DNA of 9,953 nt. Origin: Bacteroidales bacterium UBA932. Lineage in GTDB: Bacteria; Bacteroidota; Bacteroidia; Bacteroidales; UBA932. Each line of letters starts with the position of its first letter. Position 1 is the stretch's first letter. Both the position numbers and the translations under genes were made by a program. The stretch lies in NCBI GenBank assembly GCA_002293585.1, contig DBDM01000091.1, positions 415-10,367 of the forward strand, read 5' to 3'. Below are positions 1 through 5,824 of this stretch, one piece after another. Below the pieces are notes generated by a model. It was not told the DNA's origin. It made no database searches and saw only the letters and a list, made by a program, of their open reading frames with translations.

Positions 1-845
1 ATGTTGCCCGCCGCTCCGACGTAAAAGCGTTTTTGAGGCGTAAGATACCAGCGCACTTCGGGGCTCACGAGCCACATTTTCTGCACTTTACCGTGTTCGC
101 TGCCCCAATAGCTGCCGCCGATATCGAGCTTGACGCCCACACTCCGGCTCGCCCTCCACTCCACGCCGAGGGTCGGCAGCAGGAAGGCGTCGTACAGCAG
201 GTTGGTGCGGAGGGCGAAGCGGTAGGGCGGCCTCATGGCAAGTGCAGCCTGTTCCGCAGCTTGCTGTTGCTCGGCCTGTTCGGCGGCTGCACGCTCTTTT
301 GCGGCCTGTTCAGCCTGTTCGCGGCGGGCCTGTTCTTTTGCGGCCTGTTCGGCGGCCTCACGCTCAAGGCGTTGCTGTTGCTGCCGAGCGGTGTCTGCTT
401 GCTCCTGTTTCGCGGGGATGCGCAGCGTCACCACCACCATGTCGCGGCGGCGCACCCCGTCCGCCCCCGTGTAGGCCGACGCATGGTTTTGGGTGATGAA
501 GTTCTCTTCGCGCAGTCCTTTGTGGGTGATCAGTTCGGATTTTACGCGGTTGGAGCGCACAGCCGCCGTCCGCAGGTTTTCCTGCGCGGCAGGCAGCGAG
601 GCGCAGTAGCCGTCTACATGGACGGGCATCCGGCCGGAAGTGATCTCCGTGCGGTATTCGTCCACAAGCGAGTGGAGCCTGTCGAGTTCGGCGCCATTGC
701 CGCCCCACGGGATGTAGAACATATCCCGCCCCGCAACGAAACGGAAGGTTACCGTCTGATCGGGTGGCGCCGTCTGTGCCCATGCGCTGCCGGCGCACAG
801 CATGCCGAAAAGCATCGCCGGCACTATTGTTTTCAGTCGAATCAT
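1..845 (-). CDS. OmpA-like / coiled-linker / DUF3575 outer-membrane protein (3' end outside window)
   Basis: Start ATG is at 845-843; 281 codons are visible and the frame is still open at the window edge, so the C-terminus is missing. Residues 1-23 form a signal peptide (basic start, hydrophobic core, AWA|Q cleavage site). Residues about 30-144 resemble a divergent OmpA-type domain: an FVAGRDMFYIPWGGN segment, an HVDGY strand, an N-R-A-R-S-N-R-V-K-S-E-L helix, and a final strand ending VVVTLRIP. Residues about 145-204 are an Ala/Glu/Gln/Arg-rich linker that should form a coiled coil. From about 207 (YRFALRTNLLYD, then VEWR, WYLTPQKRFYVGAAGN) the sequence matches the start of the DUF3575 barrel seen in gut Bacteroidales. 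The family is found near Mfa/Fim-type fimbrial genes, so a role in anchoring a surface structure is an inference. It diverges from the two membrane regulators at 1016-3351, which may control it. The domain calls are from memory of the family; the exact function is unknown. Confidence 0.82.
   Translation of the reverse strand, partial: MIRLKTIVPAMLFGMLCAGSAWAQTAPPDQTVTFRFVAGRDMFYIPWGGNGAELDRLHSLVDEYRTEITSGRMPVHVDGYCASLPAAQENLRTAAVRSNRVKSELITHKGLREENFITQNHASAYTGADGVRRRDMVVVTLRIPAKQEQADTARQQQQRLEREAAEQAAKEQARREQAEQAAKERAAAEQAEQQQAAEQAALAMRPPYRFALRTNLLYDAFLLPTLGVEWRASRSVGVKLDIGGSYWGSEHGKVQKMWLVSPEVRWYLTPQKRFYVGAAGN
295..350 (-). repeat. Two 17-bp direct repeats, 39 bp apart, in the coiled linker
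   Basis: On the minus strand the 17-mer GAACAGGCCGCAAAAGA is present at 350-334 and again, identically, at 311-295. It codes for EQAAKE at residues 166-171 and 179-184, giving a 13-residue period. Shorter copies of the GAACAGGC core fill the rest of the linker (about 234-413). The repeat is in frame, so copy-number change would lengthen or shorten the linker without breaking the gene. Confidence 0.8.
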
Positions 846-876
846 CGTGTATTGTTTTGGGTTCGTTTTCTTGTTA

Positions 877-884
877 CAAAATAA
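877..884 (-). promoter_or_regulatory. Candidate -7 box for the DUF3575 gene
   Basis: Read on the minus strand, TTATTTTG (884-877) differs by one base from the Bacteroidota -7 consensus TAnnTTTG. It lies 31 bp before the start codon at 845, which would give a leader of about 25 nt. I see no good TTG element at the expected -33 spacing; the nearest is a few bases too far upstream. This is a weak call based on position and one motif. Confidence 0.3.
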
Positions 885-898
885 GGGAGTAATCTCCC
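885..898. promoter_or_regulatory. Short inverted repeat GGGAG-TAAT-CTCCC, possible operator
   Basis: Perfect 5-bp inverted arms flank a 4-base spacer and directly abut the candidate -7 box of the DUF3575 gene. Its place in a divergent regulatory region suggests a protein-binding site, though a 5-bp arm can also occur by chance. It has no U-run and lies upstream of both genes, so it does not look like a terminator. Confidence 0.3.
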
Positions 899-932
899 AT
901 CTAAGGTTCCAAATGGTAAAAATATTCAGGTG

Positions 933-975
933 AAAATTGCAATACGACCATTTTTTGCGGGTAAAAAATGCAATA
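933..975. promoter_or_regulatory. Pair of near-identical 12-bp direct repeats, 31 bp apart
   Basis: AAAATTGCAATA (933-944) and AAAAATGCAATA (964-975) differ at one base and start 31 bp apart, about three helical turns, which would put them on the same face of DNA. The first contains the 8-bp palindrome ATTGCAAT. A weaker half-copy, AAAATTG, is at 992-998 next to the rightward -7 box. AraC-family proteins often bind direct repeats, and the two regulator genes start just downstream, so autoregulation or control of the divergent gene is a reasonable inference. Confidence 0.4.
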
Positions 976-1000
976 GGCATAACAAATCGTAAAAATTGAC

Positions 1001-1008
1001 TATCTTTG
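1001..1008 (+). promoter_or_regulatory. -7 box TATCTTTG of the regulator pair
   Basis: TATCTTTG is an exact match to the Bacteroidota -7 consensus TAnnTTTG. Only 7 bases separate it from the ATG at 1016, so transcription would begin at or within a few bases of the start codon. That predicts a leaderless or nearly leaderless mRNA for the first regulator gene. No clear TTG -33 element is present at standard spacing. Confidence 0.55.
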
Positions 1009-1015
1009 CCTGAAA

Positions 1016-2218
1016 ATGAGCGCTCAACTCTACATACAGTACGCCGTCATGTTGCTGCCTTTTTTCTCGGCAATGAGCTGTTTGCTGCTTACGCTCTTCT
1101 CGTGGCCGGACAGTATTACCCGCAAAGACAGGAGGCTGAAACTCGCCGTAATGGGCTACTTCGCCGCTACGGCGGGGGTGTGGTCGCTGATGTTTACTTA
1201 TGTGCACTTTCCGTTGGCTTTCATTCCGTTGAATGTTGTGCTGTTGGCAGCCTATGTACTGGTTCCTATCCTGCTCTACCGGATTATCGTACTTTTCACC
1301 CGGAAGGTGATTCCGCGCCGGCAAGGATGGTGGCACTATGCCGCTCCTGCCCTGCTTTGCGGGGTGATGCTTGTTTGGTGGTTGGCGACCCCACCGGAGG
1401 TCACCCGCGCCATAGTGGTGTCGAAGGCCGGCGCCGTACCCGCCGGATATGGGGCCTATTATCTGTTTTTTACTTCCAAACCCTTTTGGCGTTTCCTGTT
1501 CGGAATCGTCTATTTCGGGCTCACCGTTCGTGTCCTGTACCGTTATTACAACAACGCGACGCAATCTGACAGTTTAGTCCGCCGTCCCGCTCCGTGGGTA
1601 ATATTCCTGCTTATCCTCCTCGGCATCATGCTCGTTGCGGGTGTCGTAACAGCCGCCATTCCGCGGGCCATGATCCGGCAGTCGCTGTGGACGGCCGTCA
1701 CCGCCCTGGCCGTCGTGGGACAGCACGTCCTGTTGATATACCACATAGTATGTCGAAAATACCTGCTCTACGCCGCTGTCACGCCCAAACGGGAGGAGGT
1801 GGTGGTGGTGGCGATGGGCCGGCGGCGGGAGCATCACGGCGCACCGCTTACACGCAAGGTTTTCGAGGCGTATTTCCGCAAGGAAAAACCGTGGCTCGAC
1901 AGTAACTTCAAAATCACCGCGTTGGTCGAGGCGTTCGATTTGAACCGCAACAAGATAGGGGCGTTCATCAACCGCACCTACGGTGTTAATTTTAGCCGAT
2001 ACCTGAACCGCCGGAGAACGGATGAACTGCACCGCCTGCAATCGCTCCCCGAAAATCACGGCAAACGACGAGCGGAATTGGTGGTACAGGCAGGATTTAC
2101 CGACGGCAAACACTACCTGCGGGCAGTGCGGGCGGAACAGGCAGAGAAGGCCGCGAAACCGGCGAAGAAACGGCAACGACCGGCGGCTACGGTAAAAAAG
2201 AAAGGAGGGACGCGATGA
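1016..2218 (+). CDS. Membrane-embedded AraC-type regulator, first of a tandem pair
   Basis: 400 residues. About seven hydrophobic helices occupy roughly 8-30, 43-63, 67-94, 104-124, 155-175, 192-215 and 223-245. A charged segment (about 255-280) leads to a cytoplasmic DNA-binding region. The first AraC-like helix-turn-helix is clear at 298-331 (FKITALVEAFDLNRNKIGAF, then YGVNFSRYLN). The second is only partly recognisable (ELVVQAGFTDGKHYLRAV, 354-371), and the protein ends in a Lys/Ala-rich tail (PAKKRQRPA, TVKKKGGTR) instead of the usual AraC ending. The start at 1016 is supported because its first 22 residues align without gaps to the paralogue at 2215. No separate periplasmic sensor domain is visible, so the helices themselves may sense the signal or a partner protein. 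It overlaps the next gene by ATGA and diverges from the DUF3575 gene. Membrane plus AraC fusions are known in Bacteroidota; the target and signal here are unknown. Confidence 0.85.
   Translation: MSAQLYIQYAVMLLPFFSAMSCLLLTLFSWPDSITRKDRRLKLAVMGYFAATAGVWSLMFTYVHFPLAFIPLNVVLLAAYVLVPILLYRIIVLFTRKVIPRRQGWWHYAAPALLCGVMLVWWLATPPEVTRAIVVSKAGAVPAGYGAYYLFFTSKPFWRFLFGIVYFGLTVRVLYRYYNNATQSDSLVRRPAPWVIFLLILLGIMLVAGVVTAAIPRAMIRQSLWTAVTALAVVGQHVLLIYHIVCRKYLLYAAVTPKREEVVVVAMGRRREHHGAPLTRKVFEAYFRKEKPWLDSNFKITALVEAFDLNRNKIGAFINRTYGVNFSRYLNRRRTDELHRLQSLPENHGKRRAELVVQAGFTDGKHYLRAVRAEQAEKAAKPAKKRQRPAATVKKKGGTR
2201..2209 (+). promoter_or_regulatory. Strong Shine-Dalgarno inside the end of the first regulator gene
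   Basis: AAAGGAGGG lies 5 bases before the ATG at 2215, close to a perfect anti-16S match. It is unusual for Bacteroidota, where such sites are rare, and none of the other starts in this window has one. The same bases encode the KGG of the upstream protein's Lys-rich tail. It fixes the downstream start and suggests efficient re-initiation across the ATGA overlap. Confidence 0.7.
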
Positions 2219-3351
2219 ACAATATCCTATTTTTTGAATTTCTGTGCCTTGTATTTCCGATGGTGTCGGCCTTGCTTTGTTCGCTCCTCTGCTTTCGATA
2301 CGCTCTGTCGCGGCGACGAGGCGAGGCGTCGTTCCGTCACGCGCTGACGATGGCGTTTACGCTGGTTGCGGCAACGGGCTGCTGGCTCGGAACGATATTG
2401 GTACACACGAACGGACATCTATATGTGCGCATCAATAGCCTGTTCCTTTTGGTGTTGATGCTCGACCAGGTGCTGCTCTACCGGTTTGTTTTCGCCATAA
2501 CGGGCACGGGAAAGCCCGAACGTTTCAACAGGCTGCATTTCGTTGTGCCTGCTGCAATTACGCTGTTGGCTGTTGTGGCGTCGCTGCTCATCCCGTTCGA
2601 TGTGCAACAGGCAATCCTCGAAGGCCGGACGGCGGATGCAGGTTTTCGCTTCACCACGTTGCTGGTATTCGCCGGTTATCCCATCTTCTTTTTCTACAAC
2701 CTGCTCTATGCCGGATTGGGGTTCCGGCGGGTGGCGAAGTTCCGGCGGGTGGTTACGGACTACTCTGCCGACACGGGCCATGCGTCGTTGGGGTGGCTCT
2801 ACCTGTTCATGGCGCTCGTCCTGTCGAGTATCCCGCTGCCCGTGAGCATTGTTCTGCTCGAAACTTCCGGCGGCATGAGCCTGCTGTGGGTCGGATTGAC
2901 GCTACTGTGTTCGCTGTTGCCCGTGGTGCAATATACACTCATCACCTACAATATGATTGCGGGGAACTATGTGGTCATCGAACCTGAAAAGCAAGCTGAA
3001 ACGGAAGCGCGACCCCGTGTCGCAGCACTCGAACGGCGCCGGTTCGAACACTACATCCGTACCCGTAAACCTTTCCTGAACCCGAAGTTGCGCATCACCG
3101 ATATGGCGCAGGAACTGAACACCAACCGCACCTACCTGTCGTCGCTCATCAACAGCGAATACGGCATGAATTTTAGCCGCTACATCAACTGCCAACGCCT
3201 TGCCGAACTCGACAAGATGCGCCTCAACCCGAAGAATGCAAACGCTTTGGGCATAGATATGGTGCTGGAGGCCGGTTTCGGCTCCTACCGCAGTTACCTC
3301 CGCGTCAAAGCCGACGAAGATGCCCGGAAAGTGGTGAGGGAGTTTGATTAG
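2215..3351 (+). CDS. Membrane-embedded AraC-type regulator, second of a tandem pair
   Basis: 378 residues, a clear paralogue of the preceding gene over its whole length. Hydrophobic helices lie at about 5-30, 43-63, 72-96, 107-126, 147-168, 192-214 and 222-248. After a charged linker comes the DNA-binding region: KLRITDMAQELNTNRTYLSS (291-310) and YGMNFSRYIN (316-325) form a good first AraC helix-turn-helix. The second is cut short: IDMVLEAGFGSYRSYLRVK (347-365) is followed by a charged end (DEDARKVVREFD), not by the usual G-x-(S/T)-P-x-x-Y/F-R ending. The ATG overlaps the TGA of the first gene (ATGA) and has its own strong ribosome-binding site, so the two proteins are probably made together and may act as a heteromeric pair. 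The gene ends 26 bp from the convergent recO stop codon. The regulatory target is inferred only from position. Confidence 0.85.
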   Translation: MNNILFFEFLCLVFPMVSALLCSLLCFRYALSRRRGEASFRHALTMAFTLVAATGCWLGTILVHTNGHLYVRINSLFLLVLMLDQVLLYRFVFAITGTGKPERFNRLHFVVPAAITLLAVVASLLIPFDVQQAILEGRTADAGFRFTTLLVFAGYPIFFFYNLLYAGLGFRRVAKFRRVVTDYSADTGHASLGWLYLFMALVLSSIPLPVSIVLLETSGGMSLLWVGLTLLCSLLPVVQYTLITYNMIAGNYVVIEPEKQAETEARPRVAALERRRFEHYIRTRKPFLNPKLRITDMAQELNTNRTYLSSLINSEYGMNFSRYINCQRLAELDKMRLNPKNANALGIDMVLEAGFGSYRSYLRVKADEDARKVVREFD

Positions 3352-3377
3352 CGTTGATGCAGGGAATAATGTGCAAA
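3352..3377. other. Convergent junction with no visible terminator
   Basis: Only 26 bp separate the TAG of the second regulator from the TAA of recO on the opposite strand. I find no GC-rich hairpin with a T-run on either strand. To the left the genes are GC-rich accessory envelope and regulator genes; to the right they are housekeeping genes of lower GC content. This is the most natural place in the window for an island edge or an assembly join. Confidence 0.5.
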
Positions 3378-4112
3378 TTAACTAAAGACCTCGCTCAGCA
3401 CTGTCCAGGAGCGCACGGGCGACAAGGTGTCGAAATGGTAATTATAGAATTTAAGCATATTGTCTACAAAGACGTTTCGTTGCCGGTGGTTCAGGTTTAT
3501 GTCGGACAAAGCCGCAGGGTTTGAGTCCAACAACTGTCCGAACAGGGCGGTTTGCTGCGCATCAAAAAACAATTCATGCTTCGGACGAATGGGCGTAAAT
3601 TCACCCGTAGGAATATCGAAATACGTCAATTCAGGCCGGTAGTCATTGCCCGGCGCATAGCCTAAATAACTTGCCAGTTGTGCCAGGAAATACAAATGGT
3701 AATTCGAGGCGCCGGTCTGTATATCATTTAGCTCCAACACCGAGCGATGCAAAAAGTCGAACAGCGGGTCGTTAGGCTCGTGTTCACGCACGGTTTTATA
3801 GACTACTTCGCCCATGAACAAGGCCATGGCATTTTTATGCACATCAAAGGAAAGCCCTTGCAGGGGAACCGACAGGCGATATTCTTTCATCCGTTGAAGA
3901 TCGGTTTTCGGATTATGGTAAGCCACCACTTCGAGCAAGGTCAGCGGCTGAAAGCAGGCCATGCCTGTTTTATTTTTCTCGCAACGCACGCCGTTCACCA
4001 CATAAGTTTGCCGGCCGAATAAGTCGGTGTAGGTATACGCCAGCAAACTGCTATCGCGGTATTTCAGCGTATGCAATACAATGGCCGACAGTTTATTGAC
4101 GGCACTGCTCAT
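3378..4112 (-). CDS. recO: DNA repair protein RecO
   Basis: 244 residues from the ATG at 4112. RecO binds single-stranded DNA, anneals complementary strands and, with RecR, loads RecA on SSB-coated gaps in the RecF pathway. The N-terminal OB fold is recognisable in IVLHTLKYRDSSLLAYTYT (about 11-29), the following GRQTYVVNGVR strand (33-43) and the LTLLEVV strand (57-63). The rest is the helical domain, ending in a typical Bacteroidota tail (FYNYHFDTLSPVRSWTVLSE, then VFS). The four zinc-binding cysteines of some bacterial RecO proteins are absent, as is usual in this phylum. The frame is open further upstream, but that extension only reads through rdgB out of frame and is not family-like. The gene overlaps the end of rdgB by 20 bp, so the two are co-transcribed. 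Fairly certain from overall pattern and length. Confidence 0.85.
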   Translation of the reverse strand: MSSAVNKLSAIVLHTLKYRDSSLLAYTYTDLFGRQTYVVNGVRCEKNKTGMACFQPLTLLEVVAYHNPKTDLQRMKEYRLSVPLQGLSFDVHKNAMALFMGEVVYKTVREHEPNDPLFDFLHRSVLELNDIQTGASNYHLYFLAQLASYLGYAPGNDYRPELTYFDIPTGEFTPIRPKHELFFDAQQTALFGQLLDSNPAALSDINLNHRQRNVFVDNMLKFYNYHFDTLSPVRSWTVLSEVFS

Positions 4113-4683
4113 AGTGTTGAAGATAGTCCACCAATTTAGCCACCGCTTTTCCACGGTGGGAAATACGGTTTTTCGCCTCCAGCGTAAGCTCCGCGAATGA
4201 ACAGTCGAAGCCCTCGGGACGGAAAACAGGGTCATAACCGAAGCCGTGAGCGCCGTGTTCTTCTTCTAAAATTACGCCCTCCGTCCGACCTTCAAAAAAC
4301 CGTTCTTCGCCATTAATAATCAATGAAATAACGCAACGAAAACGGGCTTTGCGGTTCATTTGGCCTTTCATATTTTTCAATACCAACCGTAAATTGGCTT
4401 TGGGGTCGCGCGCATCGCCGGCATAGCGGGCGGAAAAGGCGCCGGGAGCGCCGTCCAGTGCGTCCACCTCCAAGCCGGTATCATCGGAAAAGCAGGGTAA
4501 GCCAAACTTTTCCCAAACAAAACGCACCTTTTCGGCTGCATTATGCTCCAATGTGTCACCGGTTTCAGGAATATCACCGGAAAAACCCAGATCGGCGGGA
4601 GTAATCACAACGAACGAATTACCAAGAAGTTCCTGCACTTCTTCGACCTTATGTTTGTTAGCAGTAGCAAAAATTAATTTCAT
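4093..4683 (-). CDS. rdgB: Non-canonical purine NTP pyrophosphatase (RdgB/HAM1 family)
   Basis: 196 residues, full length for the family. The enzyme hydrolyses dITP, ITP and XTP to the monophosphate and pyrophosphate in the cytoplasm, keeping deaminated purines out of DNA and RNA. Diagnostic motifs are all present in order: FATANKHK (5-12) for triphosphate binding, ETGDTLEHNA (40-49), FSDDTGLEVDAL (65-76) with the metal-linked acidic residues, GAPGAFSARYAG (78-89), HGFGYDPVF (146-154), FAELTLEAKNRISHRGKA (163-180). The start at 4683 gives MKLIFATANK, exactly the family start; the longer open frame upstream would read antisense through the adaptor gene and was rejected. A TATCTTTG box lies 5 bases upstream. 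It is the first gene of a leftward pair with recO. Confidence 0.95.
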   Translation of the reverse strand: MKLIFATANKHKVEEVQELLGNSFVVITPADLGFSGDIPETGDTLEHNAAEKVRFVWEKFGLPCFSDDTGLEVDALDGAPGAFSARYAGDARDPKANLRLVLKNMKGQMNRKARFRCVISLIINGEERFFEGRTEGVILEEEHGAHGFGYDPVFRPEGFDCSFAELTLEAKNRISHRGKAVAKLVDYLQHYEQCRQ

Positions 4684-4688
4684 AAGTA

Positions 4689-4696
4689 CAAAGATA
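4689..4696 (-). promoter_or_regulatory. -7 box TATCTTTG of rdgB-recO
   Basis: On the minus strand TATCTTTG (4696-4689) is an exact TAnnTTTG match, with 5 bases between it and the rdgB ATG at 4683. As at 1001-1008, the expected transcription start falls on or next to the start codon, predicting a leaderless mRNA. The -33 region is a T-run without a clear TTG. Confidence 0.55.
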
Positions 4697-4709
4697 GGAA
4701 AAAAATTTG

Positions 4710-4717
4710 TATATTTG
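4710..4717 (+). promoter_or_regulatory. -7 box TATATTTG of the RND adaptor gene
   Basis: TATATTTG matches TAnnTTTG exactly and lies 24 bases before the ATG at 4742, giving a leader of roughly 17-20 nt. It is divergent from, and 13 bp away from, the rdgB -7 box, so the two promoters share a 58-bp intergenic region and probably compete for polymerase. Confidence 0.55.
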
Positions 4718-4741
4718 TAGTTTCCTAAATTCGCGAAAGTT

Positions 4742-5824
4742 ATGAGCAAGAAGAAAGTACGTATTTCTTTGTTGGTTACCATACCGGTTGTTGTATTAGC
4801 CATTATTGTTGTTCCCCGCTGGATCAGTGATAGCACTCCGTCCGAAGGGAAGCCGGTAGTTCCACAAAAACCGGCCGGCGGCGCCTTACCGGTGAATGTG
4901 TACATTGCCGCACCCACCGACCTGTCCAACGGCATTCGCGCCGTGGGCACCTTAGTGGCCAATGAAGAAGTAGACCTCACCAGTGAAACCGCCGGCAAAG
5001 TGGTGAAAATCCACTTCCAGGAAGGCACGCATGTGAAGCAGGGCGACCTGTTGGCCAAGATCAACGCCGAAGATATTGCCGCCCAACTTGAACGCGCCGA
5101 AGCGCAAATCAAACTGCTGGGCACCCAGCTCGAACGCCAGCGTATACTGCTTGAAAAAGATGCGGTGAGCCGCGAATCATTTGATAAGGTGCAGACCGAT
5201 TATAATATGGTGGCCGCCGACATCAGTCTTTACAAGGCACGCATTGAAAGAACCGAGGTGCGCGCTTCATTCAACGGCACCGTGGGGTTCCGTTATGCCA
5301 GCGAAGGCAGTTTCGTACAACCCGGCACCAAAATTGCCCGTTTGGTTGATAACTCGATATTGAAGGTGGAATTTTCCATTCCCGAAAAATATATTTCACT
5401 CTCGCTGAACGGCCGTGAAGTGGCCTTCCAGGTAGAAGGGTTCCCGCAGACTTTCCACGCCCGCGTTTATGCGATTGATCCGAAAGTCGAACCGAAAACA
5501 CGCACTATTGCTTTGCGCGCCGAGTATGATAATTCCAGGGAGTTGTTAATGCCCGGCATGTTCGCCGCCATAACCCTCATCACCTCCAAATCGTCGAATT
5601 CCATTCAGGTGCCCTCCGAAGCGGTAGTGCCCGAAATGGAAGGCAAGAGCGTGTGGGTAGTACGTAATGGGAAAGCCGTAGCCACTAAAATAGAAACCGG
5701 CGTGCGCAGTGAAACATTGGTGGAAGTTACTTCGGGACTGAGTTCCGGCGATTCGATCATCACCACCGGCCTCATGCAATTGCGGCCGAACATGGCGGTG
5801 CAGGTGCAACCTATGATCCAGTAA
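4742..5824 (+). CDS. RND efflux system periplasmic adaptor (HlyD/AcrA type)
   Basis: 360 residues. A basic N-terminus and one hydrophobic segment (8-25) anchor the protein in the inner membrane; there is no lipobox. The order of domains is that of a membrane fusion protein: barrel strand VNVYIAAPTDLSNGIRAVGT (51-70), lipoyl half (about 75-110, with AGKVVKIHFQEGTHVKQGDL at 84-103), a short coiled-coil hairpin (about 111-170), second lipoyl half with VRASFNGTVG (173-182), beta-barrel (about 205-285), and a membrane-proximal domain (IQVPSEAVVPEMEGKSVWVV, then GLMQLRPNMAVQVQP). It should link an RND pump to an outer-membrane channel. Oddly, no pump or channel gene follows: the gene ends in tandem TAA TAA and overlaps the convergent hydrolase gene by 14 bp. 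Its substrate cannot be deduced. Confidence 0.9.
   Translation: MSKKKVRISLLVTIPVVVLAIIVVPRWISDSTPSEGKPVVPQKPAGGALPVNVYIAAPTDLSNGIRAVGTLVANEEVDLTSETAGKVVKIHFQEGTHVKQGDLLAKINAEDIAAQLERAEAQIKLLGTQLERQRILLEKDAVSRESFDKVQTDYNMVAADISLYKARIERTEVRASFNGTVGFRYASEGSFVQPGTKIARLVDNSILKVEFSIPEKYISLSLNGREVAFQVEGFPQTFHARVYAIDPKVEPKTRTIALRAEYDNSRELLMPGMFAAITLITSKSSNSIQVPSEAVVPEMEGKSVWVVRNGKAVATKIETGVRSETLVEVTSGLSSGDSIITTGLMQLRPNMAVQVQPMIQ

Noticed and set aside
33..884. Long rightward open frame of 283 codons
   Set aside because: It lies antisense to the DUF3575 gene, whose minus-strand reading has a signal peptide and family-like domains. The rightward product is a low-complexity Cys/Leu/Arg-rich sequence produced by the repeat-rich linker.
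885..898. Inverted repeat as a transcription terminator
   Set aside because: The stem is only 5 bp, there is no T-run, and the site is upstream of both divergent genes.
1006..1569. Rightward open frame in another phase over the first regulator, and leftward frames at 926-1564 and 1574-2176
   Set aside because: They arise from GC-rich codons of the real gene, show no domain, and overlap the membrane helices and helix-turn-helix that are clear in the 1016-2218 frame.
4093..4112. The 20-bp rdgB/recO overlap as a sign of frameshift
   Set aside because: Both proteins have family-typical ends at these positions, so it is an ordinary operon overlap.
4113..4235. N-terminal extension of RecO (41 codons)
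   Set aside because: The extension is an out-of-phase reading of rdgB. The family start is at 4112 (MSSAVNKLSAIVLHT).
4684..5124. N-terminal extension of RdgB (147 codons)
   Set aside because: It crosses the divergent promoter region and reads antisense through the adaptor gene. RdgB proteins start at the MKLIFATANK position.
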